A DNA stretch of 50,714 bases from Sneathiellales bacterium (GTDB lineage Bacteria > Pseudomonadota > Alphaproteobacteria > JANQFL01), in the NCBI GenBank assembly GCA_028277845.1, contig JANQFL010000006.1:1-50714 (forward strand), in the 5' to 3' direction. Of this stretch, positions 17,275 to 25,172 are shown one piece after another. The notes beneath the pieces are model-generated. The model made no database searches, was not told the origin of the DNA, and saw nothing but the letters and a program-made list of their open reading frames with translations. Position numbers and translations under genes: made by a program. Every line of letters begins with the position of its first letter. Positions within the stretch are counted from its first letter, which is position 1.

Positions 17275-18054
17275 ATGTTCCGGAAATTGACTGTTGCCCT
17301 TGGACTAGCCACTGCAACCATGGCGTTCGGAGCGCCGGCCCAGGCCTTGTTGTTCGATCAGAACGTCACGCCCGACGTGATCTTCGGAACCGGCAACAGC
17401 AACGGGTTCTGGACCGTCGACCGGAACAACAATGTCGAAGTCGGCCTGCGCGGAAAAATCCGTTATCAAGGCGTCTACAACAGCCAGGGCAACGGCACCT
17501 ATACCTTCGACACCGGTTCATCGAATGTGCCGCCCAGTTCCGCCGCCCTGTGGAATTACGAATTCGCCATCAACGTCAACCTGAACGGATCGCCCGGCGG
17601 ACGCACCCTGGCCGACGTGGACATCGTGCTGTCGATCGACACGGATCCGGGTCTCGGTCAAAGCTGGATCAGCTTCAATCCCTTCGCCGCGTGGACGGAC
17701 AATGCCGTGGGCGACAATTCCACCGGTAACGGCGGTGGTGTCGACGGCACGGACATCGGGGTATGGGGGCCGCTGTCGGTGGCTCAAAACTCGCAGAACC
17801 TGGGTTGGACCCTGGGCGCCCTCTCGATCCCGTTCGATTACGACCTTGCGGCCACCTATGACTTCCGCCTTGCCGTGTTCGATCCCGGACTGATCGGCCA
17901 GGTCGAAAATCCCGTACCCCTTGCATTGACGGAAATGACCGTCGAAGTCGGCGGCGGCGCCATCCCGGAACCATCGTCCTTGGCCTTGCTCGGTGCGGGG
18001 CTTGCCGGGTTGGTATATGTCCGCCGACGCAACCGACGCGCCTCGTCAATCTGA
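17275..18054 (+). CDS. PEP-CTERM sorting domain protein
   Basis: 259-residue exported protein. It has an N-terminal signal peptide (about 1-23, ending AQA), a beta-rich, Asn/Asp/Gly-rich body with no family I recognise, and a C-terminal PEP-CTERM tail: IPEPSSLALLGAGLAGL (about 233-250) followed by an Arg-rich end (YVRRRNRR). The tail is recognised by an exosortase (EpsH/XrtA), which is not in this window. PEP-CTERM proteins usually accompany exopolysaccharide and floc or biofilm matrix. It is controlled by a clear sigma-54 promoter and stands alone as a transcription unit. Confidence 0.92.
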   Translation: MFRKLTVALGLATATMAFGAPAQALLFDQNVTPDVIFGTGNSNGFWTVDRNNNVEVGLRGKIRYQGVYNSQGNGTYTFDTGSSNVPPSSAALWNYEFAINVNLNGSPGGRTLADVDIVLSIDTDPGLGQSWISFNPFAAWTDNAVGDNSTGNGGGVDGTDIGVWGPLSVAQNSQNLGWTLGALSIPFDYDLAATYDFRLAVFDPGLIGQVENPVPLALTEMTVEVGGGAIPEPSSLALLGAGLAGLVYVRRRNRRASSI

Positions 18055-18171
18055 CCGGAATTATTCCGTTTCCTCGCCTGTTCGCACAAAACGGTGGCGG
18101 TCTTACAACCCGGCCGTTACCATAACGATTCTAAACTAGAACACATCCCCGACTGCAGGCGGGAGCAAATC

Positions 18172-19221
18172 ATGGTTCGGAACACGGGTATCGCGGTGCT
18201 TTGCCGCGCGGTTTTCGTTTGTTTTGTATTTTCGTTACTGACGGTTTTTTCTATCGATGTGAATCCGGCGTCGGCGCAATCGCCGGCCGGCCGGGACGTA
18301 TCGCAAGGCGAATCACTGAATGGCGCGGTGCCGGGCAATACCACCGGCGGCGTCAGCGATTCCGAGTTCTGGCGCCAGGTCCGCAGCGGCGCGGCCGGCG
18401 GGCTGGTCCCGTTGGTGCAAAGCCAAGGCGACGAATGGAGCCGCTGGCGCGGTCCGCTGCAGACCTACGGCGGCTGGATCCTGGCTGTCGTGGTGGGCAT
18501 CATCCTGATCTACTTCGCCATCCGTGGCCGCATGCGCATCGAAGGCGGGCGCACCGGCATGGTCATCCCGCGCTTTTCGTTGACGCAGCGTGTCGCGCAT
18601 TGGGTCATCGCCATCCTGTTCGTCATTCTCGGACTGTCGGGACTGGCGATCATGTTTGGACGCTTTGTACTGATTCCCGTGTTCGGTAAGGATGGCTTCG
18701 CCGCCATCGCCAGCCTGTCCCTGCAGGCCCACAATCTGTTCGGACCGCTGTTCGTGCCGGCCGTCATTGCGCTGTTCATCACCTTCCTGCGCGGCAACGG
18801 TTTCAAGATGCACGACCTCAAATGGATCATGAAAGGCGGCGGATTCTTCGGCGTCCATGCCAGTTCCGAGAAGTACAATTTCGGCGAAAAGAGCTGGTTC
18901 TGGTGGGCCATCCTGACCGGCATCGCCCTGTCGGTGACGGGCCTGATCATGGTTCTGCCCGGCCTCGGCTTCGAACGTGGCACCATGCAGATCGCCAACG
19001 TCATCCACACGGCTGCGGCAATTTTGTTCATGGCTGTGGGCATCGGCCACATGTATGTTGGCACCATCGGCATCGAAGGTGCTCTTGAGGGCATGACCCG
19101 CGGCACCGTCGACGTCAATTGGGCGAAAGAGCACCACGACATGTGGTACGAGCAGCACGCCGACGAAGCGACGCCCGATGTCGCCGCCGCCGAAGCCCAG
19201 GCGGCCGACGGGAAGGTGTAG
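18172..19221 (+). CDS. Formate dehydrogenase gamma subunit-like cytochrome b (FdhI-like)
   Basis: 349-residue membrane protein. It starts at the ATG 18172 with GGGAG six bases upstream; an 26-residue longer frame is open but has no ribosome site. Signal-like segment (about 10-35), a soluble stretch, then a membrane segment near 105-125 and a four-helix cytochrome b556 core: RFSLTQRVAHWVIAILFVIL, LQAHNLFGPLFVPAVIALF, then IHTAAAILFMAVGIGHMYVG, with the histidines expected to ligate haem b. The family passes electrons between an Fe-S subunit and quinone. No FDH alpha or beta gene is near; NarI-like and HdrD-like genes follow instead. Confidence 0.85.
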   Translation: MVRNTGIAVLCRAVFVCFVFSLLTVFSIDVNPASAQSPAGRDVSQGESLNGAVPGNTTGGVSDSEFWRQVRSGAAGGLVPLVQSQGDEWSRWRGPLQTYGGWILAVVVGIILIYFAIRGRMRIEGGRTGMVIPRFSLTQRVAHWVIAILFVILGLSGLAIMFGRFVLIPVFGKDGFAAIASLSLQAHNLFGPLFVPAVIALFITFLRGNGFKMHDLKWIMKGGGFFGVHASSEKYNFGEKSWFWWAILTGIALSVTGLIMVLPGLGFERGTMQIANVIHTAAAILFMAVGIGHMYVGTIGIEGALEGMTRGTVDVNWAKEHHDMWYEQHADEATPDVAAAEAQAADGKV

Positions 19222-19261
19222 CCCGAAAGATCGGCGCACAACCGGATAGGGGAGCCTGCTC

Positions 19262-19939
19262 ATGAACGACGCAAATCAATCTGGGCATGCCATCCCCTGG
19301 TTCACGGACTTTGCGGAAGGCCCGTTGTGGTACGTGGCGGCGACCGTCTTCGTTTTCGGCGTCCTGTGGCGGATCGTCGGTCTGCTCGCCCTGGGCCGGG
19401 GCGAAGATAAGAGCGTGCCGAAGCAAAGCGGCATGGCCGGCGGCATCAAGGCGATCTTGCTACATTCCGTGCCGCACGGCGGCTTTTTCACCCACACGGC
19501 GTTTCACGTCATCGCCGGCTACATGTTTCACATCGGCCTGTTCGCGTTGTTGTTCTTCGCCGCTCCCCATGTGGATTTCCTGCGCGAACGTGTCCTCGGC
19601 TTCGGCTGGACTCCGCTGCCCGACTGGGCCTTCATCGTTGCGGCACAGATCTCGTTCGCCGGATTGATCCTGCTGTGGGTGCGGCGCGTTGCCGATCCGG
19701 TCATTCGGCGGCTAAAGGATGCCCATGACTATATCGGCAGCGGCCTGACGTTCCTGGTCATGCTGACCGGTTGCTTCGCCTTACAGGAATCGCGGCCGGT
19801 TCTGGCCGGTATTCACATGTTCACCGTCGACATCTGGCTGATCTACTTCCCGTTCAGCCGTCTGATGCACGCCTTTACGTTCCTGTTCAGCCGCTACTAC
19901 ACCGGCGCCTTTTACGGCCGGCGCGGGGTGACGCCATGA
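19262..19939 (+). CDS. NarI/DsrM-like cytochrome b membrane subunit
   Basis: 225 residues with about five hydrophobic helices. It resembles the NarI family of dihaem cytochrome b subunits, including DsrM and Hme/Tmc homologues: HSVPHGGFFTHTAFHVIAGYMFHIG, split here as a His-rich pair of helices, and IHMFTVDIWLIYFPFSRLMHAF, with histidines suitable as haem ligands near both membrane faces. Clear ribosome site (GGGGAG seven bases before the ATG). Its stop overlaps the start of the next gene (ATGA), so translation is probably coupled. It likely connects the Fe-S partner to the quinone pool. Confidence 0.78.
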   Translation: MNDANQSGHAIPWFTDFAEGPLWYVAATVFVFGVLWRIVGLLALGRGEDKSVPKQSGMAGGIKAILLHSVPHGGFFTHTAFHVIAGYMFHIGLFALLFFAAPHVDFLRERVLGFGWTPLPDWAFIVAAQISFAGLILLWVRRVADPVIRRLKDAHDYIGSGLTFLVMLTGCFALQESRPVLAGIHMFTVDIWLIYFPFSRLMHAFTFLFSRYYTGAFYGRRGVTP

Positions 19940-21225
19940 GCGACACGACCGCCCCGCAAACCTCGGCCGCTCCCGTCGATGTACCGTCTGCCGTCCGCGT
20001 CATGCTCGATCAGATGGGCGCCAACATCGCCACCTGGCTGGATTCATGCCTGCATTGCGGCCAATGCGCCCAGGCCTGCCATTTCCACGAAGTCAGCCGC
20101 GACCCACGCCATTCGCCGGCCTACAAGCTGAAGCCGCTGGTCAAAGCCTACAAGCGGCACAAATCGCCGTTCGCCAAATTGCGCACGACGTTGGGTTTCC
20201 CGGCCCAGGACGTCACCGCCGACGACCTGCGCGAATGGCAGGAACTGATCTACGACACCTGCACCATGTGCGGCCGCTGTACGGTCGTGTGCCCGATGGG
20301 CATCGATACGGCGTCGCTGGTCGGCCTGACCCGTACCGCCATGGTCGCAGCCGGGCTTGGCCCGCCCGACCTGCTGGCGACCGCCGACCGCTCCGCCGAG
20401 GTAGGCAGCCCGTTGGGTATGACGCCGGACACGTTGGAAGACCGCATCGAATGGCTGGCCGACGATTACGAGGTCGACATTCCGCTCGACAAGGACAAGG
20501 CCCGTGTACTGCTGACCGTGTCGTCGATCGAGGCCATGAAATACCCCCAATCCATCGTCGCCATGGCCAGGATCCTCAACCACGCGGGCGAGGACTGGAC
20601 GTTCTCCACCAAGGGCTACGAAGCGACCAACTTCGGCATGCTGTCAGGCAAGTCGGACGTGGCGGCCAAGATGCTGGGCCGTATCGTCAATGCCGCAGAA
20701 AGCGTCGGTGCCGAACTGGTGATCATTCCCGAATGCGGTCATGCCTATGGCGCCCTGCGTTGGACCGGCGCCAAGATCCTCGGCCGGGCCCTGCCATTCG
20801 CGGTGCAGCACATCACCGAATACCTGGCCGATGCCAAGGCGGCGGGCAAGCTCAAACTGAAACCGTTCGCCGAATCGATCACCTACCACGATCCCTGCCA
20901 GGTTTCGCGCCGCGGCGGCGCGACGCAGGCGCCGAGGGACATTCTGGCCGGCTTCGCCCAGGATTTCCGCGAAATGGCGCCGACCGGCAACGCCAACTGG
21001 TGCTGCGGCGGTGGCGGCGGCGTGGCGGCCATCGAATCAGCCACGGATCTGCGCCTCAAGGTGTTCGGAATCAAGATGGACCAAGTGGCCGAAACCGGCG
21101 CCGACACCATGGTGTCGGCCTGCGCCAACTGCCGGCAAAGCCTGGATGCCGGCAAGGAACACTTCGGCTGGGACAAGGACATCGCCAGTCTGGTCGAAAT
21201 CGTCGCCGATCACTTGGACGAATAG
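19936..21225 (+). CDS. HdrD/DsrK-like iron-sulfur protein with CCG domain
   Basis: 429 residues. Two ferredoxin-type clusters at the N-terminus: CLHCGQCAQAC (about 38-48) and CTMCGRCTVVCP (about 108-119). The C-terminal CCG domain has DPCQVSRRGG, CCGGGGG and ACANCRQS, the cysteine pattern of heterodisulfide reductase HdrB/D that holds a special 4Fe-4S cluster. The first of the usual two CCG halves is degenerate. Relatives include DsrK, TmcB and lactate/glycolate oxidase Fe-S subunits. The start is the ATG at 19936, overlapping the previous stop. Together with the two cytochrome b genes it should form a membrane quinone-linked oxidoreductase of unknown substrate. Confidence 0.85.
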   Translation: MSDTTAPQTSAAPVDVPSAVRVMLDQMGANIATWLDSCLHCGQCAQACHFHEVSRDPRHSPAYKLKPLVKAYKRHKSPFAKLRTTLGFPAQDVTADDLREWQELIYDTCTMCGRCTVVCPMGIDTASLVGLTRTAMVAAGLGPPDLLATADRSAEVGSPLGMTPDTLEDRIEWLADDYEVDIPLDKDKARVLLTVSSIEAMKYPQSIVAMARILNHAGEDWTFSTKGYEATNFGMLSGKSDVAAKMLGRIVNAAESVGAELVIIPECGHAYGALRWTGAKILGRALPFAVQHITEYLADAKAAGKLKLKPFAESITYHDPCQVSRRGGATQAPRDILAGFAQDFREMAPTGNANWCCGGGGGVAAIESATDLRLKVFGIKMDQVAETGADTMVSACANCRQSLDAGKEHFGWDKDIASLVEIVADHLDE

Positions 21226-21253
21226 AACCTACGCCAGTGGCGGCGTCAGGCGA

Positions 21254-21418
21254 TCAGGGGAAGCAGATGGCGCGCCAGGTTTCCGCGTCGATGAACTGCG
21301 CGACATTGGTCGCGTAAACCCAGCCGACGACACTGGATACCGCAGCCATGACCGACTCCGGCCATGCGGCGGCCAGCAGTACGGACAGGGCAAGTGTGAC
21401 GAAGGCGGCGCGTATCAT
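21254..21418 (-). CDS. Possible small exported or membrane protein, 54 residues
   Basis: Reading from the ATG at 21418 gives MIRAAFVTLALSVLLAAAWP, then a second apolar stretch and a Cys near the C-terminus (AICFP). The N-terminus looks like a signal peptide or single membrane anchor. No strong ribosome site is visible and I recognise no family. It lies between the HdrD-like gene (convergent) and kptA (same strand, 46 bp upstream). It may be a chance frame. Confidence 0.35.
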   Translation of the reverse strand: MIRAAFVTLALSVLLAAAWPESVMAAVSSVVGWVYATNVAQFIDAETWRAICFP

Positions 21419-21464
21419 ATATGGCAATATAGAGCGCGATGGGCCGGGAGCCAAGCCGGACAGC

Positions 21465-22022
21465 CTAGGGTGTTCGCCGGCTGACGTAGCCGGGCGCGAC
21501 CGCATCGGCCAGCCAGACACGCTCGTTGCCCAGATAGAACGCCGTCCCGTCGGCGTGCGCCGACCCTGCCGCGATCACCAGTAACACCGGTTTTGGCGCC
21601 TTTCGCCGCCCCACCTGCATGGCCATGTCCACGTCGACGGACAGATGTACGTATTGCCGGCCCATGGGCCGCAGCCCTTCGGCCAGAATCGCATCCGCCA
21701 CCGCCGGACTGGTGCCGTGGTAAAGCGTATCCGGCGGCACGGCCGGCACCAGATCCAGGCGCCCCGGCAACGAATGACCGTATCGGGCACGAATTCGTCC
21801 GTCGGCGATCTCGTGGCGTTTCTTGTCGGACAGCGCGATCATTTGCGCCAGATCGCTCTCAGTCAGTCCCACCCAATGCGAATTGGCCTCGGCGGCTGCC
21901 GACAGGACCGCCTCGATCGGCGTCCAGCCTTCCGCGTCCAACTCCAACTCGTAGAGCCACGGCGCGTGCCGCAACGCGTGCGAGAGCATTTTGCTCAGTT
22001 TCTTGTAGTCGGCTTTGTCCAT
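21465..22022 (-). CDS. kptA: RNA 2'-phosphotransferase KptA/Tpt1
   Basis: 185 residues, the normal length. KptA moves an internal RNA 2'-phosphate to NAD+, giving ADP-ribose 1'',2''-cyclic phosphate and nicotinamide. The Arg-His-Arg-Arg type active-site motifs are visible: LSHALRHAPW (about 13-22), RARYGHS (about 77-83), LYHGTS (about 100-105) and the region GRQYVHLSVD (about 121-130). In eukaryotes it ends tRNA splicing; in bacteria its natural substrate is uncertain, and no RNA ligase that would create a 2'-phosphate is near. It is divergent from the GST-like gene. Confidence 0.92.
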   Translation of the reverse strand: MDKADYKKLSKMLSHALRHAPWLYELELDAEGWTPIEAVLSAAAEANSHWVGLTESDLAQMIALSDKKRHEIADGRIRARYGHSLPGRLDLVPAVPPDTLYHGTSPAVADAILAEGLRPMGRQYVHLSVDVDMAMQVGRRKAPKPVLLVIAAGSAHADGTAFYLGNERVWLADAVAPGYVSRRTP

Positions 22023-22161
22023 GGCAACACTTGTTCGGAAATCTCAAAACACCCGGTTGTAGCACGGCGCTGGCTTGGAAACAGTGTTATGACGGCGCCG
22101 CAATTCCCTTCTTGTCACGAAGGCCTACATTTGCGGTAGGCACCAAGGAAAGGACGGCACA

Positions 22162-23157
22162 ATGGGTCAAATGGTCGATGGCGTGTGGCACAGCGAACCG
22201 CCGCCCGCGAGTGCGGGCGGACGGTTTGTCCGCAAGGCTTCTGTGTTCCGCAATTGGATCACGTCATCCGGTGATGCCGGCCCGTCCGGCGACGGCGGAT
22301 TCGCGGCGGAACCGGGCCGTTACCACCTGTATATCTCGCTGGCCTGTCCCTGGGCCCACCGCACGCTGATGTTCCGCAAGCTCAAGAAGCTGGAAGACAT
22401 GATCGGCCTGTCGGTGGTCGATCCTTTGATGGACGACCAGGGTTGGAAATTCACCGACAGTCCGGGCAGTATTCCCGATACGGTCAACGGCTGTGACCGG
22501 GCCTACCAGATCTACGCCAAGGCCGACCCCCACTACACCGGCCGGGTGTCGGTGCCGATCCTGTGGGACAGGCGACGCGACACCATTGTCAGCAACGAAT
22601 CCTCCGAAATCATCCGTATGTTGAACAGTGCGTTCGACGCCTGGGGTGATGCCAGCCTGGATTTCTATCCGTCCGATCTGCGCGCGGAAATCGATGCGGT
22701 CAACGACGTGGTCTATGAGACCGTCAACAACGGTGTCTACCGCTGCGGTTTTGCCCGCACCCAGGAGGCTTACGAGGACGCCTTCGACAAACTGTTTGCG
22801 ACGCTGGACGATCTGGAGACGCGCCTGGATTCACAACGCTACCTGGCCGGCGATCGGCTGACCGAAGCGGACTGGCGCCTGTTCCCCACACTGATCCGAT
22901 TCGACGCGGTCTATTTCGGCCATTTCAAGTGCAATCTACGGCGCATCGTGGACTACCCGAACCTGTCCAACTACGTGCGCGAATTGTACCAGGCGCCCGG
23001 GATCGCCGAGACCGTGAACCTGGACCACATCAAGCGCCACTACTATTGGAGTCACGAGACGGTCAACCCGACCCGCGTCGTGCCCAAGGGGCCGGTTCTC
23101 GATTTTACCGCGCCCCATGACCGGAACCGTTTGCCCGGCGTACCCCTGGCCGCCTAA
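22162..23157 (+). CDS. Glutathionyl-hydroquinone reductase (GST Xi class, YqjG-like)
   Basis: 331 residues. This cytosolic enzyme removes glutathione from glutathionyl-hydroquinones. The N-terminal thioredoxin-like domain has the catalytic Cys in SLACPWAHRTLM (about 62-73) and the strand VVDPLMDDQGWKF; the helical C-terminal half carries DWRLFPTLIRFDAVY and ends with the family's FVPKGP-like VVPKGPVLDF. A good ribosome site (AAGGAAAGGA) precedes the ATG. Its stop overlaps that of the convergent EEP gene by four bases. Confidence 0.92.
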   Translation: MGQMVDGVWHSEPPPASAGGRFVRKASVFRNWITSSGDAGPSGDGGFAAEPGRYHLYISLACPWAHRTLMFRKLKKLEDMIGLSVVDPLMDDQGWKFTDSPGSIPDTVNGCDRAYQIYAKADPHYTGRVSVPILWDRRRDTIVSNESSEIIRMLNSAFDAWGDASLDFYPSDLRAEIDAVNDVVYETVNNGVYRCGFARTQEAYEDAFDKLFATLDDLETRLDSQRYLAGDRLTEADWRLFPTLIRFDAVYFGHFKCNLRRIVDYPNLSNYVRELYQAPGIAETVNLDHIKRHYYWSHETVNPTRVVPKGPVLDFTAPHDRNRLPGVPLAA

Positions 23158-24143
23158 CGCTGGTCTTTCAATTCAAATTCGGCGACCACCGGTGCATGAA
23201 ACGAATCCGGGTCTTTGCGCCCGGAATAATAGGCCGCCAGTTCATCCGTCAGTAGCTCGTTGTGCACTTCCGCGGTGCGGAATGACGCCAACAGGGATCT
23301 TGAAATGAGCAGGTGGTCGAGCATCACCTTCTCACCCAGGTGCCGCACCGTGTAACGCTGGGCCGGCGGCACGGTCCGCTCGACCGGCACCAGGGCGCGG
23401 TAGGCCAACTTGCCGTTGCCCACCTCTTCCACATCGCCGCGAATGGTGACCAACGGCACCTCGCGGGATTCCGCGTTGAAGTCTCCACATACGACGATAC
23501 GGGCGTCGCTGTCGTCATCGAACAGTTGGTCGATCAGCAACCGCGTTTCCAACGCCTGGCCGGCCCGCTTGACGGCGGCAATGAAATACCCCTCGGCCCA
23601 GCCCGGCACGCTTTTCCAACTAAACGGCCCTGATTTTTGACCCGGGATATTTGATGCCAGGGGCGCTTTCAAATGCAGGTTGACAACGTGCAGCGGCAAA
23701 CTTCCGCCCGTGTCGATCTCCGCCATCAGTACCGGACGGTCCCAGTCCACGGAACGGCGCGGATCTCCGTCCTGCTGGGAGGAGATGTAGCGATGCACGG
23801 GCCCCTCGACCAAGTCATGCCGGACCTGCCGCGTGATGGTGATGGGAAAACGGCTCAGCGTCACCAGGTTCTGGATATCCCGGAATTTGGTACCCTTGTC
23901 GTTGGTGGTGACGGCACGGTGAAAATCGGCGTACGGCGTGCCGTCCAGCAGTTGGTCCAGGGCCGACAGGGTCCGGACATGTTGGGCACCCTCCTGAGCA
24001 TTGACCTCCTGCAAGCACAGGATATCGGCATTAAGACGTTCCAGTTCCGGCCGCATCAATGCGACGCGGTCGGACAATGCCGGCTGCTCTCCTGGCCGGT
24101 CATCGAGGTTTTCGAGATTGAACGTTGCAATGCGGACTGTCAT
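23154..24143 (-). CDS. Endonuclease/exonuclease/phosphatase (EEP) family hydrolase
   Basis: 329 residues, metal-dependent phosphodiesterase fold. Motifs: IATFNLENLDD at the N-terminus (metal-binding Asn/Glu region), LCLQEVNAQ (catalytic Glu, about residue 43), VVCGDFNAES (about 215-224, Asp and Asn) and a late DHLLIS. No signal peptide, so probably cytosolic. The substrate could be nucleic acid, a phospholipid or an inositol phosphate; the sequence does not say. Confidence 0.87.
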   Translation of the reverse strand: MTVRIATFNLENLDDRPGEQPALSDRVALMRPELERLNADILCLQEVNAQEGAQHVRTLSALDQLLDGTPYADFHRAVTTNDKGTKFRDIQNLVTLSRFPITITRQVRHDLVEGPVHRYISSQQDGDPRRSVDWDRPVLMAEIDTGGSLPLHVVNLHLKAPLASNIPGQKSGPFSWKSVPGWAEGYFIAAVKRAGQALETRLLIDQLFDDDSDARIVVCGDFNAESREVPLVTIRGDVEEVGNGKLAYRALVPVERTVPPAQRYTVRHLGEKVMLDHLLISRSLLASFRTAEVHNELLTDELAAYYSGRKDPDSFHAPVVAEFELKDQR

Positions 24144-24514
24144 TCACATACTCCGAAGCCCTCCAGCCACTGGCGGGACCCTGCTTTCTGCCGCTGGGCG
24201 GAGATTGCGGTGCCGGCCAGGATTAGTTTACCATGTTGCCGGAATTGTCCGGGAGGCGCGTTGTCGCATTCCCTCGATGTTAAGGCCGGACGAAAATTTC
24301 ATTCCCCGGCACTGTTATGGTTCGATGTGATTTCTGTGTGACGGCTGCGCTTAAAACGTGATCTTTCCGCTTCGGTACGCCAAAACAATAAGAACGGCGG
24401 GAGCCTGGCATAAGGTTTGACGTGATTGCTCGACGGCCGCCCTAATTTTGCCATCGTCGACCGCTGGACTCGCGCACCCATGCGGCCCGGCCCGACGAAA
24501 AGGAGACCAAGGTA
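24144..24514. other. 371-bp intergenic region
   Basis: Between the divergent EEP and bactofilin genes. No gene is recognised. There is a TTGACG at 24417-24422 with only poor -10 candidates about 19-20 bp later (TAATTT, 24443-24448). A clear AAGGAG lies at 24500-24505 for the bactofilin start. Confidence 0.4.
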
Positions 24515-25129
24515 ATGTTCAACAGATCGAAGCCAGCAGACTCAACCTCAACGGAACAAGGCAGCCAGTCCGGCGGAGAGCGCCGTACCCCGCCCGCCAA
24601 TCCGACCATTGCTCGGCCGCCGCGTCCGGACATTCCCGGTTTCTCGAATCCGGCACCGGCGACCGCCGCTACGGAGACCAAAGCGGACGTGCCTCCGTCC
24701 GAGCCGGAAGGCAGCAAGCTGATTGTCGGCAAGGACATCCACCTGAAGGGTGAAATCACGTCGTGCGACGTGCTGGTCGTCGAGGGCAAGGTCGAAGCCT
24801 CCATGAACAGCCGTTATATCGGCATCGCCGATTCGGGCGTGTTCGAAGGCGATTGCGAGATCGACCGGGCCGACATCAGCGGCCAGTTCGACGGAAACCT
24901 GACCGTTCGCGAACGCTTGATCGTACGGGCCAGCGGCCGGGTCACCGGCACCATCCGGTACGGGGAAATACAGATCGAAGCCGGCGGCGTCATTGCCGGC
25001 GACGTTCAGGTAACGGGAACACCGAAACCTGTCGCCAAACCGGCCGAAACGCCGACCGTCACGGTCGCATCGCCGGCGCCGGAAAGCAGCGATGACAACC
25101 CGTCCGCGGCATCGTCGGCCGCCGAGTGA
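24515..25129 (+). CDS. Bactofilin (polymer-forming cytoskeletal protein)
   Basis: 204 residues. A Pro/Thr-rich disordered head (about 1-65) precedes the bactofilin beta-helix (about 66-165), recognisable as repeated short strands with Gly turns: IVGKDIHLKGEI, VLVVEGKVEAS, GVFEGDCEIDRADISGQFDG, LTVRERLIVRASGRVTGTI, IQIEAGGVIAGDVQV. A Pro/Ala-rich tail follows. Bactofilins self-polymerise without nucleotide and position wall enzymes or stalk and flagellar proteins. The strong ribosome site fixes the start. The permease gene follows after 43 bp. Confidence 0.94.
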   Translation: MFNRSKPADSTSTEQGSQSGGERRTPPANPTIARPPRPDIPGFSNPAPATAATETKADVPPSEPEGSKLIVGKDIHLKGEITSCDVLVVEGKVEASMNSRYIGIADSGVFEGDCEIDRADISGQFDGNLTVRERLIVRASGRVTGTIRYGEIQIEAGGVIAGDVQVTGTPKPVAKPAETPTVTVASPAPESSDDNPSAASSAAE

Positions 25130-25172
25130 GGTTGGCATTCGGGCCTGATACCAGGGAGTAGCAACCGGCAAC

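Noticed and set aside
18098-18112. A third TCTTACAA motif upstream of the FdhI-like gene
   Set aside because: The TGTCGGAA half is missing and no sigma-54 promoter follows, so it is not a convincing copy of the upstream motif.
18172-19221. A true formate dehydrogenase operon
   Set aside because: Only the gamma-type subunit is present; there is no molybdopterin alpha or ferredoxin beta subunit in the window.
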